Assembly (NCBI RefSeq): GCF_009709675.1
Contig: NZ_WMLB01000022.1
Coordinates: 1 to 64,000, forward strand
Reading direction: 5' to 3'
Source of the DNA: Agromyces bracchium
GTDB lineage: Bacteria > Actinomycetota > Actinomycetes > Actinomycetales > Microbacteriaceae
Length of the DNA: 64,000 bases
Each line of letters starts with the position of its first letter. Position 1 is the first letter of the stretch. A program made the translations under genes and the position numbers. Below, piece after piece: positions 8,748 through 15,739 of this stretch. Below the pieces are notes generated by a model. That model did not search any database, had not been told where the DNA came from, and saw nothing but the letters and a program-made list of their open reading frames with translations.

Positions 8748-10121
8748 TCAGCACTCGATGACGTTCACCGCGAGACCGCCCTCGCTCGTCTCCTTGTACT
8801 TCGACATCATGTCGATCCCGGTCTGGCGCATCGTCTCGATGACGGTGTCGAGCGAGACGACGTGCGTGCCGTCGCCGTGCAGGGCGAGCCGCGCGGCCGA
8901 GACCGCGGTCGAGGCCGCGATGGCGTTGCGCTCGATGCACGGCACCTGCACGAGCCCGGCGACCGGGTCGCACGTGAGCCCGAGATGGTGCTCCATTGCG
9001 ATCTCCGCAGCGTTCTCGATCTGCGCCGGCGTGCCGCCGAGCACCGCGCACAGCGCACCCGCGGCCATCGCGCACGCGGAACCGACCTCGGCCTGGCATC
9101 CGCCCTCGGCACCTGAGATCGACGCGTTCTTCTTGACGAGGCTCGCGATGGCCGACGCGGTGAGCAGGTAGCGGCGGATGCCCTCGCGGTCGGCGCCCGG
9201 CACGTACTTGAGGTAGTAGTGGCCGACCGCGGGGATGATGCCGGCCGCACCGTTCGTCGGCGCAGTGACCACGCGGCCGCCCGACGCGTTCTCCTCGTTG
9301 ACGGCGAGCGCGAACGCGTGCAGCCACTCGGTCGAGGTGTCGCGCACGTGCTCGTCGCGGTCGTACTCCTCGAGGCGGCGTCGCACCTCGGGCGCGCGCC
9401 GCTTCACGCGGAGGCCCCCGGGCAGCGTGCCCTCGGTCGCGAGGCCGTGCGCCACGCACTCGGCCATGGCGTCCCAGATCGCGTCGAGACCCGCGACGAT
9501 GCCGTCTTCGCCGTGCACCGCGACCTCGTTGCGCCACGAGATGTCGCAGAGGCTCACGCCGTGCTCCTCGCAGAGGGCGAGCAGCTCGGCCGCGCTCGAG
9601 TAGGGCAGCGGATGGCGCAGCGCCTCCGCCTGCTCGGGAGCATCGCCGTCGCGGCGGATGAACCCGCCGCCGACCGAGTAGTACGTCTCCTCGGCGAGGG
9701 GGAGGGCGTCGTCGTCGCCCCACGCCTGGAGCGTGAGTGCGTTGGGGTGTCCGGGGAGCCGCGTGCGCGGCTCGAGGCTGACGTCGGCCTGCGACATCCG
9801 GACCGGGTGGCGACCGGCGAGGAGGACCTCGGCGCCGTCGCCGAGCCGGGTCCACGCACTGCGGACGTCGTCGGGATCGCAGTCGTGCGGTGCGAGCCCG
9901 CCGAGGCCGGCGACCACGGCGTCGGGCGTGCCGTGACCGAGCCCGGTCGCGCCGAGCGAGCCGTAGAGCGAACAGGTGATGCGGCGCACGCGATCGAGGC
10001 GGCCGTCGTCGGCCAGTCCGTCGACGAACATCCGTGCGGCCCGCATGGGTCCGACCGTGTGCGAACTCGAGGGGCCGACGCCGATCGAGAACAGGTCGAG
10101 GGCTGAGACGAACGCTGTCAC
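8748..10121 (-). CDS. sdaA: L-serine ammonia-lyase, single-chain iron-sulfur type
   Basis: 457 aa. It converts L-serine to pyruvate and ammonia using a [4Fe-4S] cluster. The beta (regulatory) part opens with SALDLFSIGVGPSSSHTVGPMRAA, and the alpha (catalytic) part carries GAEGGCQAEVGSACAMAAGA and LTCDPVAGLVQVPCIERNA, which supply the conserved cluster cysteines. It is one fused chain, as in Gram-negatives and most actinobacteria, not the split form of Bacillus. The GTG at 10121 has TAGCCT 6 nt upstream and no ribosome binding site. A 282-bp gap separates it from the divergent thuA-like gene. Confidence 0.95.
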   Translation of the reverse strand: MTAFVSALDLFSIGVGPSSSHTVGPMRAARMFVDGLADDGRLDRVRRITCSLYGSLGATGLGHGTPDAVVAGLGGLAPHDCDPDDVRSAWTRLGDGAEVLLAGRHPVRMSQADVSLEPRTRLPGHPNALTLQAWGDDDALPLAEETYYSVGGGFIRRDGDAPEQAEALRHPLPYSSAAELLALCEEHGVSLCDISWRNEVAVHGEDGIVAGLDAIWDAMAECVAHGLATEGTLPGGLRVKRRAPEVRRRLEEYDRDEHVRDTSTEWLHAFALAVNEENASGGRVVTAPTNGAAGIIPAVGHYYLKYVPGADREGIRRYLLTASAIASLVKKNASISGAEGGCQAEVGSACAMAAGALCAVLGGTPAQIENAAEIAMEHHLGLTCDPVAGLVQVPCIERNAIAASTAVSAARLALHGDGTHVVSLDTVIETMRQTGIDMMSKYKETSEGGLAVNVIEC

Positions 10122-10127
10122 CCTTCA

Positions 10128-10133
10128 AGGCTA
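10128..10133 (-). promoter_or_regulatory. -10 box TAGCCT for leaderless sdaA
   Basis: On the minus strand TAGCCT ends 6 nt before the GTG at 10121. Confidence 0.55.
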
Positions 10134-10289
10134 CGTCGCAGCACGCGCAGGCATTCGCCGTCGCGTCGAAGGATCGTGCGCGTGACCGGCCCCCGCCCGC
10201 CGGAATGCACCGCTTCGGCCGGCTTCGGCGCTTTTAACGGCTGATTTGCAAAAGATGCACGTGCCGCGCGCAAGTATCAACGAAAGGGA

Positions 10290-10319
10290 TTGACAACCTC
10301 CGGCCTCGGCGCCTAGTGT
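10290..10319 (+). promoter_or_regulatory. sigma-70-like promoter of the ThuA gene
   Basis: TTGACA (10290-10295) and TAGTGT (10314-10319) are separated by 18 bp, the closest match to a vegetative consensus in the window. It lies in an unusually AT-rich intergenic stretch. Confidence 0.7.
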
Positions 10320-10328
10320 CGGACACGC

Positions 10329-10353
10329 AATATGTCGCCCATCGCAACATATT
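10329..10353 (+). promoter_or_regulatory. inverted repeat, candidate operator downstream of the ThuA promoter
   Basis: AATATGT (10329-10335) and ACATATT (10347-10353) are perfect 7-bp arms with an 11-bp spacer, just downstream of the predicted transcript start. The position fits a repressor roadblock site; the regulator is unknown. Confidence 0.5.
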
Positions 10354-10403
10354 CGACGCGGTGCGGCGCACCTGAACGGTCCACTCGAAGGGGAGAACGA
10401 CCC

Positions 10404-11504
10404 ATGAAGCAACCTGCCAAGCTCGCCGTCACGGGGCTCTGCGCCGCCGGCCTCACGCTCGGCCTCGGCATCGCCGCGGCACCCGCCCAGGCGGACGACG
10501 ACTACGAGGTGCTCGTCGTCGGCGAGACCCTCGGGTTCCGCCACTCGCACATCGACGACACCACCAACGCCATCATCGCCCTCGGCGCCGAGCACGGCTT
10601 CGCCGTGGACGTGTGGGACCCGCCGCAGGGCAACTCGCCCGGCCAGCCCGCGCTGACGCTCCCGACCTCGCCCTTCACCACCGCCGATGATCTGTCGAAG
10701 TACGCCACGATCATCTTCGCCTCGCCGGTCGACGCGACGAACAACCTCGACCCGACCCGCCCGCGCCTGCTGAACGACACCGAGCTCGCGGCGTTCCAGG
10801 GCTACATCCGCGGCGGGGGTGGCTACGTGGGCCTGCACGCGGCCACCGACTCGATGCACACCGTGCCCTGGTACAGCGAGCTGACCGGAGGCAGCGCCCG
10901 GTTCCGCAACCACCCCGCCCAGCAGACGGCGACCATGCGGGTCGAGAGCCCGACGCATCCGTCGACCGAGATGCTGCCGACGGAGTGGGTGCGCTTCGAC
11001 GAGTGGTACAACTTCACGACCAACCCGCGCGACGACGTGCACGTGCTGCTCACGCTCGACGAGTCCACGTACAACCCCGGCAGCGGAGCCATGGGCGCCG
11101 ACCACCCCATCGCGTGGTGCCACAACTTCGAAGGCGGCCGCTCCTGGTACGAGGGCGCCGGGCACGTGGATGCCGCGTGGTCCGACCCGCTCTTCCTCAG
11201 CCACATCCTCGGCGGCATCGAGTGGACCGCCGGCGTCGTCGAGGGCGGCGGCGACTGCGTGACGTTCGGCGAGGTCGGGGGCGTCCTCGACGGGCTCGCG
11301 GACGGCTCGATGCGGGCGCAGATGCTCGGCGGCGACATGAGCGAGTACCTCGCCGACGCCGAAGCCGCGGCCGACGCCGGCGACCACGCCGGGGCGGCGG
11401 CCATCCTCCGCCAGGCCCAGGGGAAGGCCCACGGCCTGCAGGACGACGTGCTCGTCGCGAAGATCGGCGACCTCATCGAGTGGCAGGTCGGCCTGACCGG
11501 CTGA
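10404..11504 (+). CDS. secreted ThuA-domain protein
   Basis: 366 aa. A Sec signal peptide occupies residues 1-31 (basic KQPAK, hydrophobic core, AxA-type end near APAQA). The mature part is a ThuA-like domain (trehalose-utilisation family, class I glutamine-amidotransferase-like fold): VLVVGETLGFRHSHIDD, GGGGYVGLHAATDS, HPIAWCHNFEGGRSWYEGAGH and LSHILGGIEWTAG. The last ~85 residues are a separate helical segment that resembles the FIMAH-type module on secreted hydrolases (tentative). Substrate unknown; sugar-related turnover is inferred from the family. The ATG has GGGGAG upstream. A strong promoter and possible operator precede it and a 17-bp hairpin follows. Confidence 0.88.
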   Translation: MKQPAKLAVTGLCAAGLTLGLGIAAAPAQADDDYEVLVVGETLGFRHSHIDDTTNAIIALGAEHGFAVDVWDPPQGNSPGQPALTLPTSPFTTADDLSKYATIIFASPVDATNNLDPTRPRLLNDTELAAFQGYIRGGGGYVGLHAATDSMHTVPWYSELTGGSARFRNHPAQQTATMRVESPTHPSTEMLPTEWVRFDEWYNFTTNPRDDVHVLLTLDESTYNPGSGAMGADHPIAWCHNFEGGRSWYEGAGHVDAAWSDPLFLSHILGGIEWTAGVVEGGGDCVTFGEVGGVLDGLADGSMRAQMLGGDMSEYLADAEAAADAGDHAGAAAILRQAQGKAHGLQDDVLVAKIGDLIEWQVGLTG

Positions 11505-11518
11505 CCTCGTCGCAACGT

Positions 11519-11554
11519 GCGACGGCCGGGGATGGCACCATCCCCGGCCGTCGC
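11519..11554 (+). terminator. terminator hairpin after the ThuA gene
   Basis: A perfect 17-bp stem (11519-11535 with 11538-11554) has a CA dinucleotide at its centre and starts 15 nt after the stop codon. There is no U-tract, as is common in high-GC actinobacteria. Confidence 0.7.
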
Positions 11555-11592
11555 CGTGCGCGCCATTCGGCGGGGGCACAGCCGGCGACGCG

Positions 11593-11598
11593 TAGGCT
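11593..11598 (+). promoter_or_regulatory. -10 box TAGGCT for leaderless start at 11606
   Basis: TAGGCT ends 7 nt before ATG 11606. Confidence 0.55.
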
Positions 11599-11605
11599 GG
11601 CTCGG

Positions 11606-12205
11606 ATGCCCACCACCGAATCGATCCCGACGTTCCGCATGCCCGCCTCGACCGCCGACGGGGTGGCGATGCGACGCATGCGCGACGACGAGATCCCGCT
11701 GGTCGGACGACTCGTGCGCAACGCGTACTCGGGCGACTACGAGCTGACCGAGGCCTACCTCGACGAGATCGAGGCCGTCGGCGAGCGTGCGCGCGAGCAC
11801 GAGGTCTGGGTCGCCGCCGACACGGTGACCGGCGAACTGCTCGGCACCGTGACGCTCCCGCGACCGGGCCGGCGCATGTCCGCCGTCGCGCGGCACGAGG
11901 ACGAACTCGACTTCCGGTTCCTCGGCGTCGCGGCGGCCGCGCGCGGGCGCGGCGTCGGCGAGGCCATGGTGCGGCACGTGCTCGCGCTCGCCGCGAGCCG
12001 CGGCATCCGTCGCGTCGTGCTCAACACGGGCGAGCAGATGCGCCCGGCCCGCCGGCTCTACGAGCGGATGGGCTTCGAGCGGCTCGCGGACCGCGAGTTC
12101 ACGTTCGAGCGGCCGGACGGCACGCCCGTGCACATCCTCGCCTACGGGATCGACGTGCCCGGCTCGAGCAGCGGCCCGGGCGTCGCCACCGCGCCCGCGG
12201 CCTGA
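11606..12205 (+). CDS. GNAT family N-acetyltransferase
   Basis: 199 aa with one GNAT domain. The acetyl-CoA binding motif A is FLGVAAAARGRGVGEAMVRHV (about residues 110-130), and motif B holds NTGEQMRPARRLYERMGFERL. The acceptor is unknown; small-molecule or protein N-acetylation is the family role. A TAGGCT -10 box 7 nt upstream supports ATG 11606. It is an isolated + strand gene between the ThuA terminator and the yjbR-like gene. Confidence 0.88.
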   Translation: MPTTESIPTFRMPASTADGVAMRRMRDDEIPLVGRLVRNAYSGDYELTEAYLDEIEAVGERAREHEVWVAADTVTGELLGTVTLPRPGRRMSAVARHEDELDFRFLGVAAAARGRGVGEAMVRHVLALAASRGIRRVVLNTGEQMRPARRLYERMGFERLADREFTFERPDGTPVHILAYGIDVPGSSSGPGVATAPAA

Positions 12206-12237
12206 CGGGCGTCGGTCCGCCTGACGGTGGGGCGGCG

Positions 12238-12243
12238 TAGCGT
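12238..12243 (+). promoter_or_regulatory. -10 box TAGCGT for leaderless start at 12250
   Basis: TAGCGT ends 6 nt before GTG 12250. Confidence 0.55.
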
Positions 12244-12249
12244 CGTGAC

Positions 12250-12690
12250 GTGGCCACCCTCGACGACCTCCGACACGTTGCCGCAGCGCTGCCCGGCAGT
12301 GAGGAGCGCGCGATGACCGGCGGCGCCGCCTGGTTCGTCCGCCGCAAGCCCTACGCGTGGGAGTGCCATCCGTGGCCCAGCATCCCGGCCGACATGCGCG
12401 AGATCATCGCGGCCGAGCTCGTCGTCGGGGTCAAGGTCGCCGACCGTGTCGATGCGCTCGCGCTCGTGCAGATGGCGCCCGACGTGTTCCTCCGCACGAC
12501 CACGAGTTGGGGCGAGCCCAAGGTCGCGTTCCGGATGGCTCGGATCGATCGCGACCATCTCGACGAGCTCGTCACCGAGGCGTGGCGCGTGCAGGCGCCG
12601 AAGTACCTGCGCGCCGAGTTCGATGCGGGCGGGAGCCCCGCGCGGGCGGAGAGCCCGGCCGGCCTCAGCGACCGCCGCGACGGCTCGTGA
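12250..12690 (+). CDS. MmcQ/YjbR family protein
   Basis: 146 aa. It matches the YjbR/MmcQ fold family (small proteins with a double-wing-like fold, function not established): the N-terminal LDDLRHVAAALPGSEERAM, then AWFVRRKPYAWE, and the C-terminal ELVTEAWRVQAPKYLRAEF. GTG 12250 has TAGCGT 6 nt upstream. Its last 26 bp overlap tail-to-tail with the end of the opposing CoA-binding gene, so the final ~25 residues (GSPARAESPAGLSDRRDGS) may be under little constraint. Confidence 0.82.
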   Translation: MATLDDLRHVAAALPGSEERAMTGGAAWFVRRKPYAWECHPWPSIPADMREIIAAELVVGVKVADRVDALALVQMAPDVFLRTTTSWGEPKVAFRMARIDRDHLDELVTEAWRVQAPKYLRAEFDAGGSPARAESPAGLSDRRDGS

Positions 12691-13291
12691 TCTGGCCGGT
12701 GTCGAAGCCGAGCAGGTGCAGCCCGCCGTGGAAGCGCGCGTGCTCCACCTTGATGCAGCGGTCCATGACGACCGTGAGGCCCTGCTCCTCGCCGTAGTAC
12801 GCGGCCTGCTCGTTCCAGATGCCGAGCTGCACCCAGATGGTCTTCGCGCCTGCCGCGGCGACCTCGTCGACGACCGACGGGATGTCGCTGCCGCGCCGGA
12901 ACACCACGACGATGTCGGGCACCTCGGGGAGGTCCGTGAGGCTCGCGTATGCCGGCTGGCCGAGGATCTCGGTCTCGTTCGGGTTCACGAAGTACACGCG
13001 GTAGTCGCTCGACTGCTGCAGGTACGTGCCGACGAAGTAGCTCGAGCGCTGCGGCTTCGGCGAGGCGCCGACGATCGCGACCGACTTCGCCGCGTTCAGG
13101 ATCCGGAGGCGCGCCTTGGCGTCGGGCCCGATCCAGGTGCGCTGCGACTTCAGCAGCTTCGCCAGCGGCGAGCTCGCCGGGAGCTCGCAGGAGAGCCCGT
13201 TGACGAGACGGACGGTCTCGATGTCGGATGCCGCGGCATCCGTCGACGCGCTCTCGGTCTCGGACGCGGTGGTCGTCTCGATCGTGCTCAT
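12665..13291 (-). CDS. CoA-binding protein (YccU-like)
   Basis: 208 aa. A Thr/Ser/Ala-rich leader (residues 1-25) precedes a CoA-binding Rossmann domain: SVAIVGASPKPQRSSYFVGTYL, YFVNPNETEILGQPAYASL, IVVVFRRGSDIPSVVDE and AKTIWVQLGIWNEQAA. The ATG at 13291 overlaps the metY stop (ATGA), so the two form one operon and are co-translated. This metY-CoA-binding pairing is common in actinobacteria; a role linked to methionine/homocysteine synthesis is inferred from that context only. At the 3' end it overlaps the convergent YjbR gene. Confidence 0.85.
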   Translation of the reverse strand: MSTIETTTASETESASTDAAASDIETVRLVNGLSCELPASSPLAKLLKSQRTWIGPDAKARLRILNAAKSVAIVGASPKPQRSSYFVGTYLQQSSDYRVYFVNPNETEILGQPAYASLTDLPEVPDIVVVFRRGSDIPSVVDEVAAAGAKTIWVQLGIWNEQAAYYGEEQGLTVVMDRCIKVEHARFHGGLHLLGFDTGQITSRRGGR

Positions 13292-14613
13292 CGGTCTGCT
13301 CCGATCGTCGCGCCGGCCACGGCCAGGCCCTGGGTCGCCGCGGAGAGCGCCTGGTCGAGGTCGGCGATGATGTCCTCCACATCCTCGATGCCGACGGAGA
13401 GGCGCACAACCCCCGGCAGCACGCCCGCGTCGACGAGCTGCTGGTCGGTGAGCTGCGCATGCGTGGTCGACGCGGGGTGGATGATGAGCGTCTTCGCGTC
13501 GCCGATGTTGGCGAGGTGCGAGGCGAGGTTCACGTTCTCGATGAGCTTCTGGCCCACCTCGCGGCCGCCCTTGACCTCGAAGCTGAAGACCGAGCCTGGC
13601 CCCTTCGGCAGGTACTTCGCCGCGCGCTCGAAGTGCGGGTGGTCGGGCAGGCCCGCCCAGTACACGCGCTCGATCCGCGGGTCGTCGTCGAGCCACTCGG
13701 CGACCTGGCGCGCGTTGTCGATGTGCGCCTGGATGCGGTACGGCAGCGTCTCGACGCCCTGCGCGAGCAGGAACGCCGAGTGCGGCGCGAGCGCCGGCCC
13801 GATGTCGCGCAGCTGCTCGGCGCGGAGGCGCGTGAGGAACGCGTACTCGCCGAAGTTGCCAGACCACTGCAGGCCGCCGTAGCTCGGCACCGGCTCGCCG
13901 AACAGCGGGAACTTCTCAGAGTGCCAGTCGAATCGACCCGACTCGACGACCACGCCGCCGAGCGTCGTGCCGTGCCCGCCGAGGAACTTCGTCGCCGAGT
14001 GCGTGACGAGGTCGGCGCCCCACTCGATCGGGCGGTTGAGGTACGGCGTCGCGATCGTCGAGTCGACGATGAGCGGGATGCCGTGCGCGTGCGCGACGTC
14101 GGCGAGGCCCTCGAGGTCGGCGATCTCGCCCGAGGGGTTCGCGATGGTCTCGACGAAGATCGCCTTGGTGCGCTCGGTGATCGCGGGCGCGTAGTCGGCC
14201 GGGTCGGAAGAGCGCACGAACGTCGTCTCGACGCCGAAGCGGCGGAGCGTGACATCCAGCTGCGTGATCGAGCCGCCGTAGAGGTTGGCGGAGGCGACGA
14301 TGTGGTCGCCCGTGCCCGCGAGGCTCGCAAAGGTGATGTACTGCGCCGAGAGTCCGCTCGCGGTCGCGACGGCGCCGAGGCCGCCCTCGAGGCTCGCCAC
14401 GCGCTCCTCGAACGCCGCGACCGTCGGGTTCGCCAGGCGCGAGTAGATGTTGCCGTACTTCTGCAGCGCGAAACGTGCCGCGGCATCGGCCGTGTCGTCG
14501 AAGACGAACGCGCTCGACTGGTAGATGGGGAGCGCGCGGGCGCCCGCCTCGGCGTCGGGGATGTTGCCCGCGTGGATGGCGCGGGTCTTGAAGCCGTATT
14601 CGCGGTCTGCCAT
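13288..14613 (-). CDS. metY: O-acetylhomoserine sulfhydrylase
   Basis: 441 aa, a PLP enzyme of the Cys/Met metabolism family that makes homocysteine from O-acetylhomoserine and sulfide. The PLP lysine is K209 in HSATKFLGGHG. Other landmarks are KTRAIHAGNIPDAEAGARALPIY at the start, YGNIYSRLANPT, and the C-terminal LVDAGVLPGVVRLSVGIEDVEDI. Length 430-445 aa is typical of MetY rather than MetB. The gene is leaderless (TAGCGT 6 nt before the ATG). No metX (homoserine O-acetyltransferase) lies next to it, although the pair is often linked. Confidence 0.95.
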   Translation of the reverse strand: MADREYGFKTRAIHAGNIPDAEAGARALPIYQSSAFVFDDTADAAARFALQKYGNIYSRLANPTVAAFEERVASLEGGLGAVATASGLSAQYITFASLAGTGDHIVASANLYGGSITQLDVTLRRFGVETTFVRSSDPADYAPAITERTKAIFVETIANPSGEIADLEGLADVAHAHGIPLIVDSTIATPYLNRPIEWGADLVTHSATKFLGGHGTTLGGVVVESGRFDWHSEKFPLFGEPVPSYGGLQWSGNFGEYAFLTRLRAEQLRDIGPALAPHSAFLLAQGVETLPYRIQAHIDNARQVAEWLDDDPRIERVYWAGLPDHPHFERAAKYLPKGPGSVFSFEVKGGREVGQKLIENVNLASHLANIGDAKTLIIHPASTTHAQLTDQQLVDAGVLPGVVRLSVGIEDVEDIIADLDQALSAATQGLAVAGATIGADR

Positions 14614-14619
14614 GGGGAC

Positions 14620-14625
14620 ACGCTA
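14620..14625 (-). promoter_or_regulatory. -10 box TAGCGT for leaderless metY
   Basis: On the minus strand TAGCGT ends 6 nt before the metY ATG at 14613. Confidence 0.6.
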
Positions 14626-14635
14626 GTCCGGTCCG

Positions 14636-14682
14636 CCGCGGCATCCGCTCGCGCCCGTAACGCGGGGCAACGGATGCCGCGG
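14636..14682 (-). terminator. inverted repeat between hydrolase and metY, likely terminator
   Basis: CCGCGGCATCCG (14636-14647) pairs perfectly with CGGATGCCGCGG (14671-14682) over a 23-nt loop. It lies just after the hydrolase stop (14692) and before the metY promoter. Both arms contain the window-wide GGATGCC motif, so it may also be a repeat. Confidence 0.45.
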
Positions 14683-14691
14683 CGCGGCCGG

Positions 14692-15255
14692 CTACGCCCC
14701 GAGCACGTCGTCGGTCGCGACGACGCGTGCGAAGCCGCCGCCGTCGAGGTTCACCGCGGTCGCGCGCGCGAGTTCCGCCGCAGTGAGGCGGATGCCGCCG
14801 GGGCCCGCCATCTCGAACGTGTGCGTCGCGTCGATCGGCAGCACGACGTCGTAGCCGAGGTTGCCCGCCATGCGGGCCGTGGTCTCGACGCACTGGTTGG
14901 TCTGGATGCCGCACACCACGAGCTGGCGGATGCCGCGCCCGCCGAGCCAGGCGTGCAGGTCGGGCTCGCCGTAGAACGCCGAGTTGACGTTCTTCGTCAC
15001 GAACAGGTCGTGCGGGGCGTCGGCGACGACGGGCTTCAGGGCGTTGCCGGGGGTGCCGGCGGCCAGCGGGGAGCCGGGCTCGCGCGAGTCGTGGCGGACG
15101 AGCACGATCGGCCGCGAGGCATCCGCCCAGGCCTCGACGAGCCGGCCGATGTTCGCCTCTGCGTCGGGGTTGTCGCGTTCGCCCCAGCAGTCGGGGTCGT
15201 CGAAGCCCTGCTGCACGTCGATCACGATGAGGGCGGCGGTGTCGTCGAGGTCCAT
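14692..15255 (-). CDS. cysteine hydrolase, isochorismatase family
   Basis: 187 aa. The isochorismatase/nicotinamidase triad is visible: Asp in ALIVIDVQQGF (near residue 13), Lys in FVTKNVNSAF, and Cys in CGIQTNQCVETTARMAG, together with the cis-peptide region before it. Members hydrolyse amides or vinyl ethers; the substrate here is unknown. ATG 15255 is chosen because GACGAT lies 6 nt upstream; longer frames would add low-complexity sequence. It is divergent from the ABM-domain gene. Confidence 0.88.
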   Translation of the reverse strand: MDLDDTAALIVIDVQQGFDDPDCWGERDNPDAEANIGRLVEAWADASRPIVLVRHDSREPGSPLAAGTPGNALKPVVADAPHDLFVTKNVNSAFYGEPDLHAWLGGRGIRQLVVCGIQTNQCVETTARMAGNLGYDVVLPIDATHTFEMAGPGGIRLTAAELARATAVNLDGGGFARVVATDDVLGA

Positions 15256-15261
15256 GCGTCC

Positions 15262-15267
15262 ATCGTC
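15262..15267 (-). promoter_or_regulatory. -10-like box GACGAT for leaderless hydrolase
   Basis: On the minus strand GACGAT ends 6 nt before the ATG at 15255. Confidence 0.4.
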
Positions 15268-15339
15268 GCCGGGCGGCGGCGCCGGTGCGGCCGCGCCCCC
15301 TGCCGATCTTGCGCGAACGACTGCCATGCTCGGCGCGGG

Positions 15340-15345
15340 TAGCGT
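15340..15345 (+). promoter_or_regulatory. -10 box TAGCGT for leaderless start at 15353
   Basis: TAGCGT ends 7 nt before GTG 15353. Confidence 0.55.
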
Positions 15346-15352
15346 GGGACGG

Positions 15353-15739
15353 GTGATCCTCGAGCACGCGATCCTGCCCGTCGTCCCAGGCCGCGAGGCG
15401 GCCTTCGAAGCCGCGTTCGCCGAGGCGCGGCCGATCATCTCGTCGATGCCGGGCTTCGTCGACCTGACCCTCTCGCGCTCGGTCGAGACGCCGAACGAGT
15501 ACCTCCTGCTCGTGCACTGGGAGCGCCTCGCGGACCACGACCCCGGCTTCCGCGGGTCGCCCGGGTACGCGCGCTGGCGCGAGCTGCTGCACGGGTTCTA
15601 CGAGCCGTTCCCCGTGGTCGAGCACTTCCGGGAGGTGGCTTCGATCGGGTTGTCGTCAGGATCGGCGGGTGCGCGATCGTCGGCACCCGCCGATCCTGAC
15701 GACAACCGCCCGGCCTCCGCGACGGCGGCATCGCGATGA
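15353..15739 (+). CDS. antibiotic biosynthesis monooxygenase (ABM) domain protein with repeat-derived tail
   Basis: 128 aa. Residues 1-97 are a ferredoxin-like ABM domain: EHAILPVVPGREAAFEAAF, MPGFVDLTLSRSVETPNEYLLLVHWE, and FYEPFPVVEHFREVA, where homologs normally end. The last ~30 residues are encoded by a perfect 25-bp palindrome (15648-15707) and its flank, and read IGLSSGSAGARSSAPADPDDN. The natural 3' end therefore seems to have been replaced by an inserted repeat. The stop overlaps the ATG of the following oxidase gene (ATGA). Function is unknown; heme-degrading or quinone-oxidising activity occurs in the family. Confidence 0.82.
   Translation: MILEHAILPVVPGREAAFEAAFAEARPIISSMPGFVDLTLSRSVETPNEYLLLVHWERLADHDPGFRGSPGYARWRELLHGFYEPFPVVEHFREVASIGLSSGSAGARSSAPADPDDNRPASATAASR
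15648..15707 (+). repeat. perfect 25-bp inverted repeat (palindromic element) inside a CDS
   Basis: The left arm is 15648-15672 and the right arm 15683-15707, fully complementary over 25 bp with a 10-nt loop (GCGATCGTCG). It lies inside the 3' end of the ABM gene. Its size and symmetry suit a dispersed palindromic repeat (REP-like or a miniature element); no transposase or target duplication is obvious. Confidence 0.8.

Noticed and set aside
8390..8761. Plus-strand open frame of 123 codons opposite the small membrane gene
   Set aside because: Low-complexity composition, no start signals, and it overlaps the better supported minus-strand gene at 8492-8683 and the end of sdaA.
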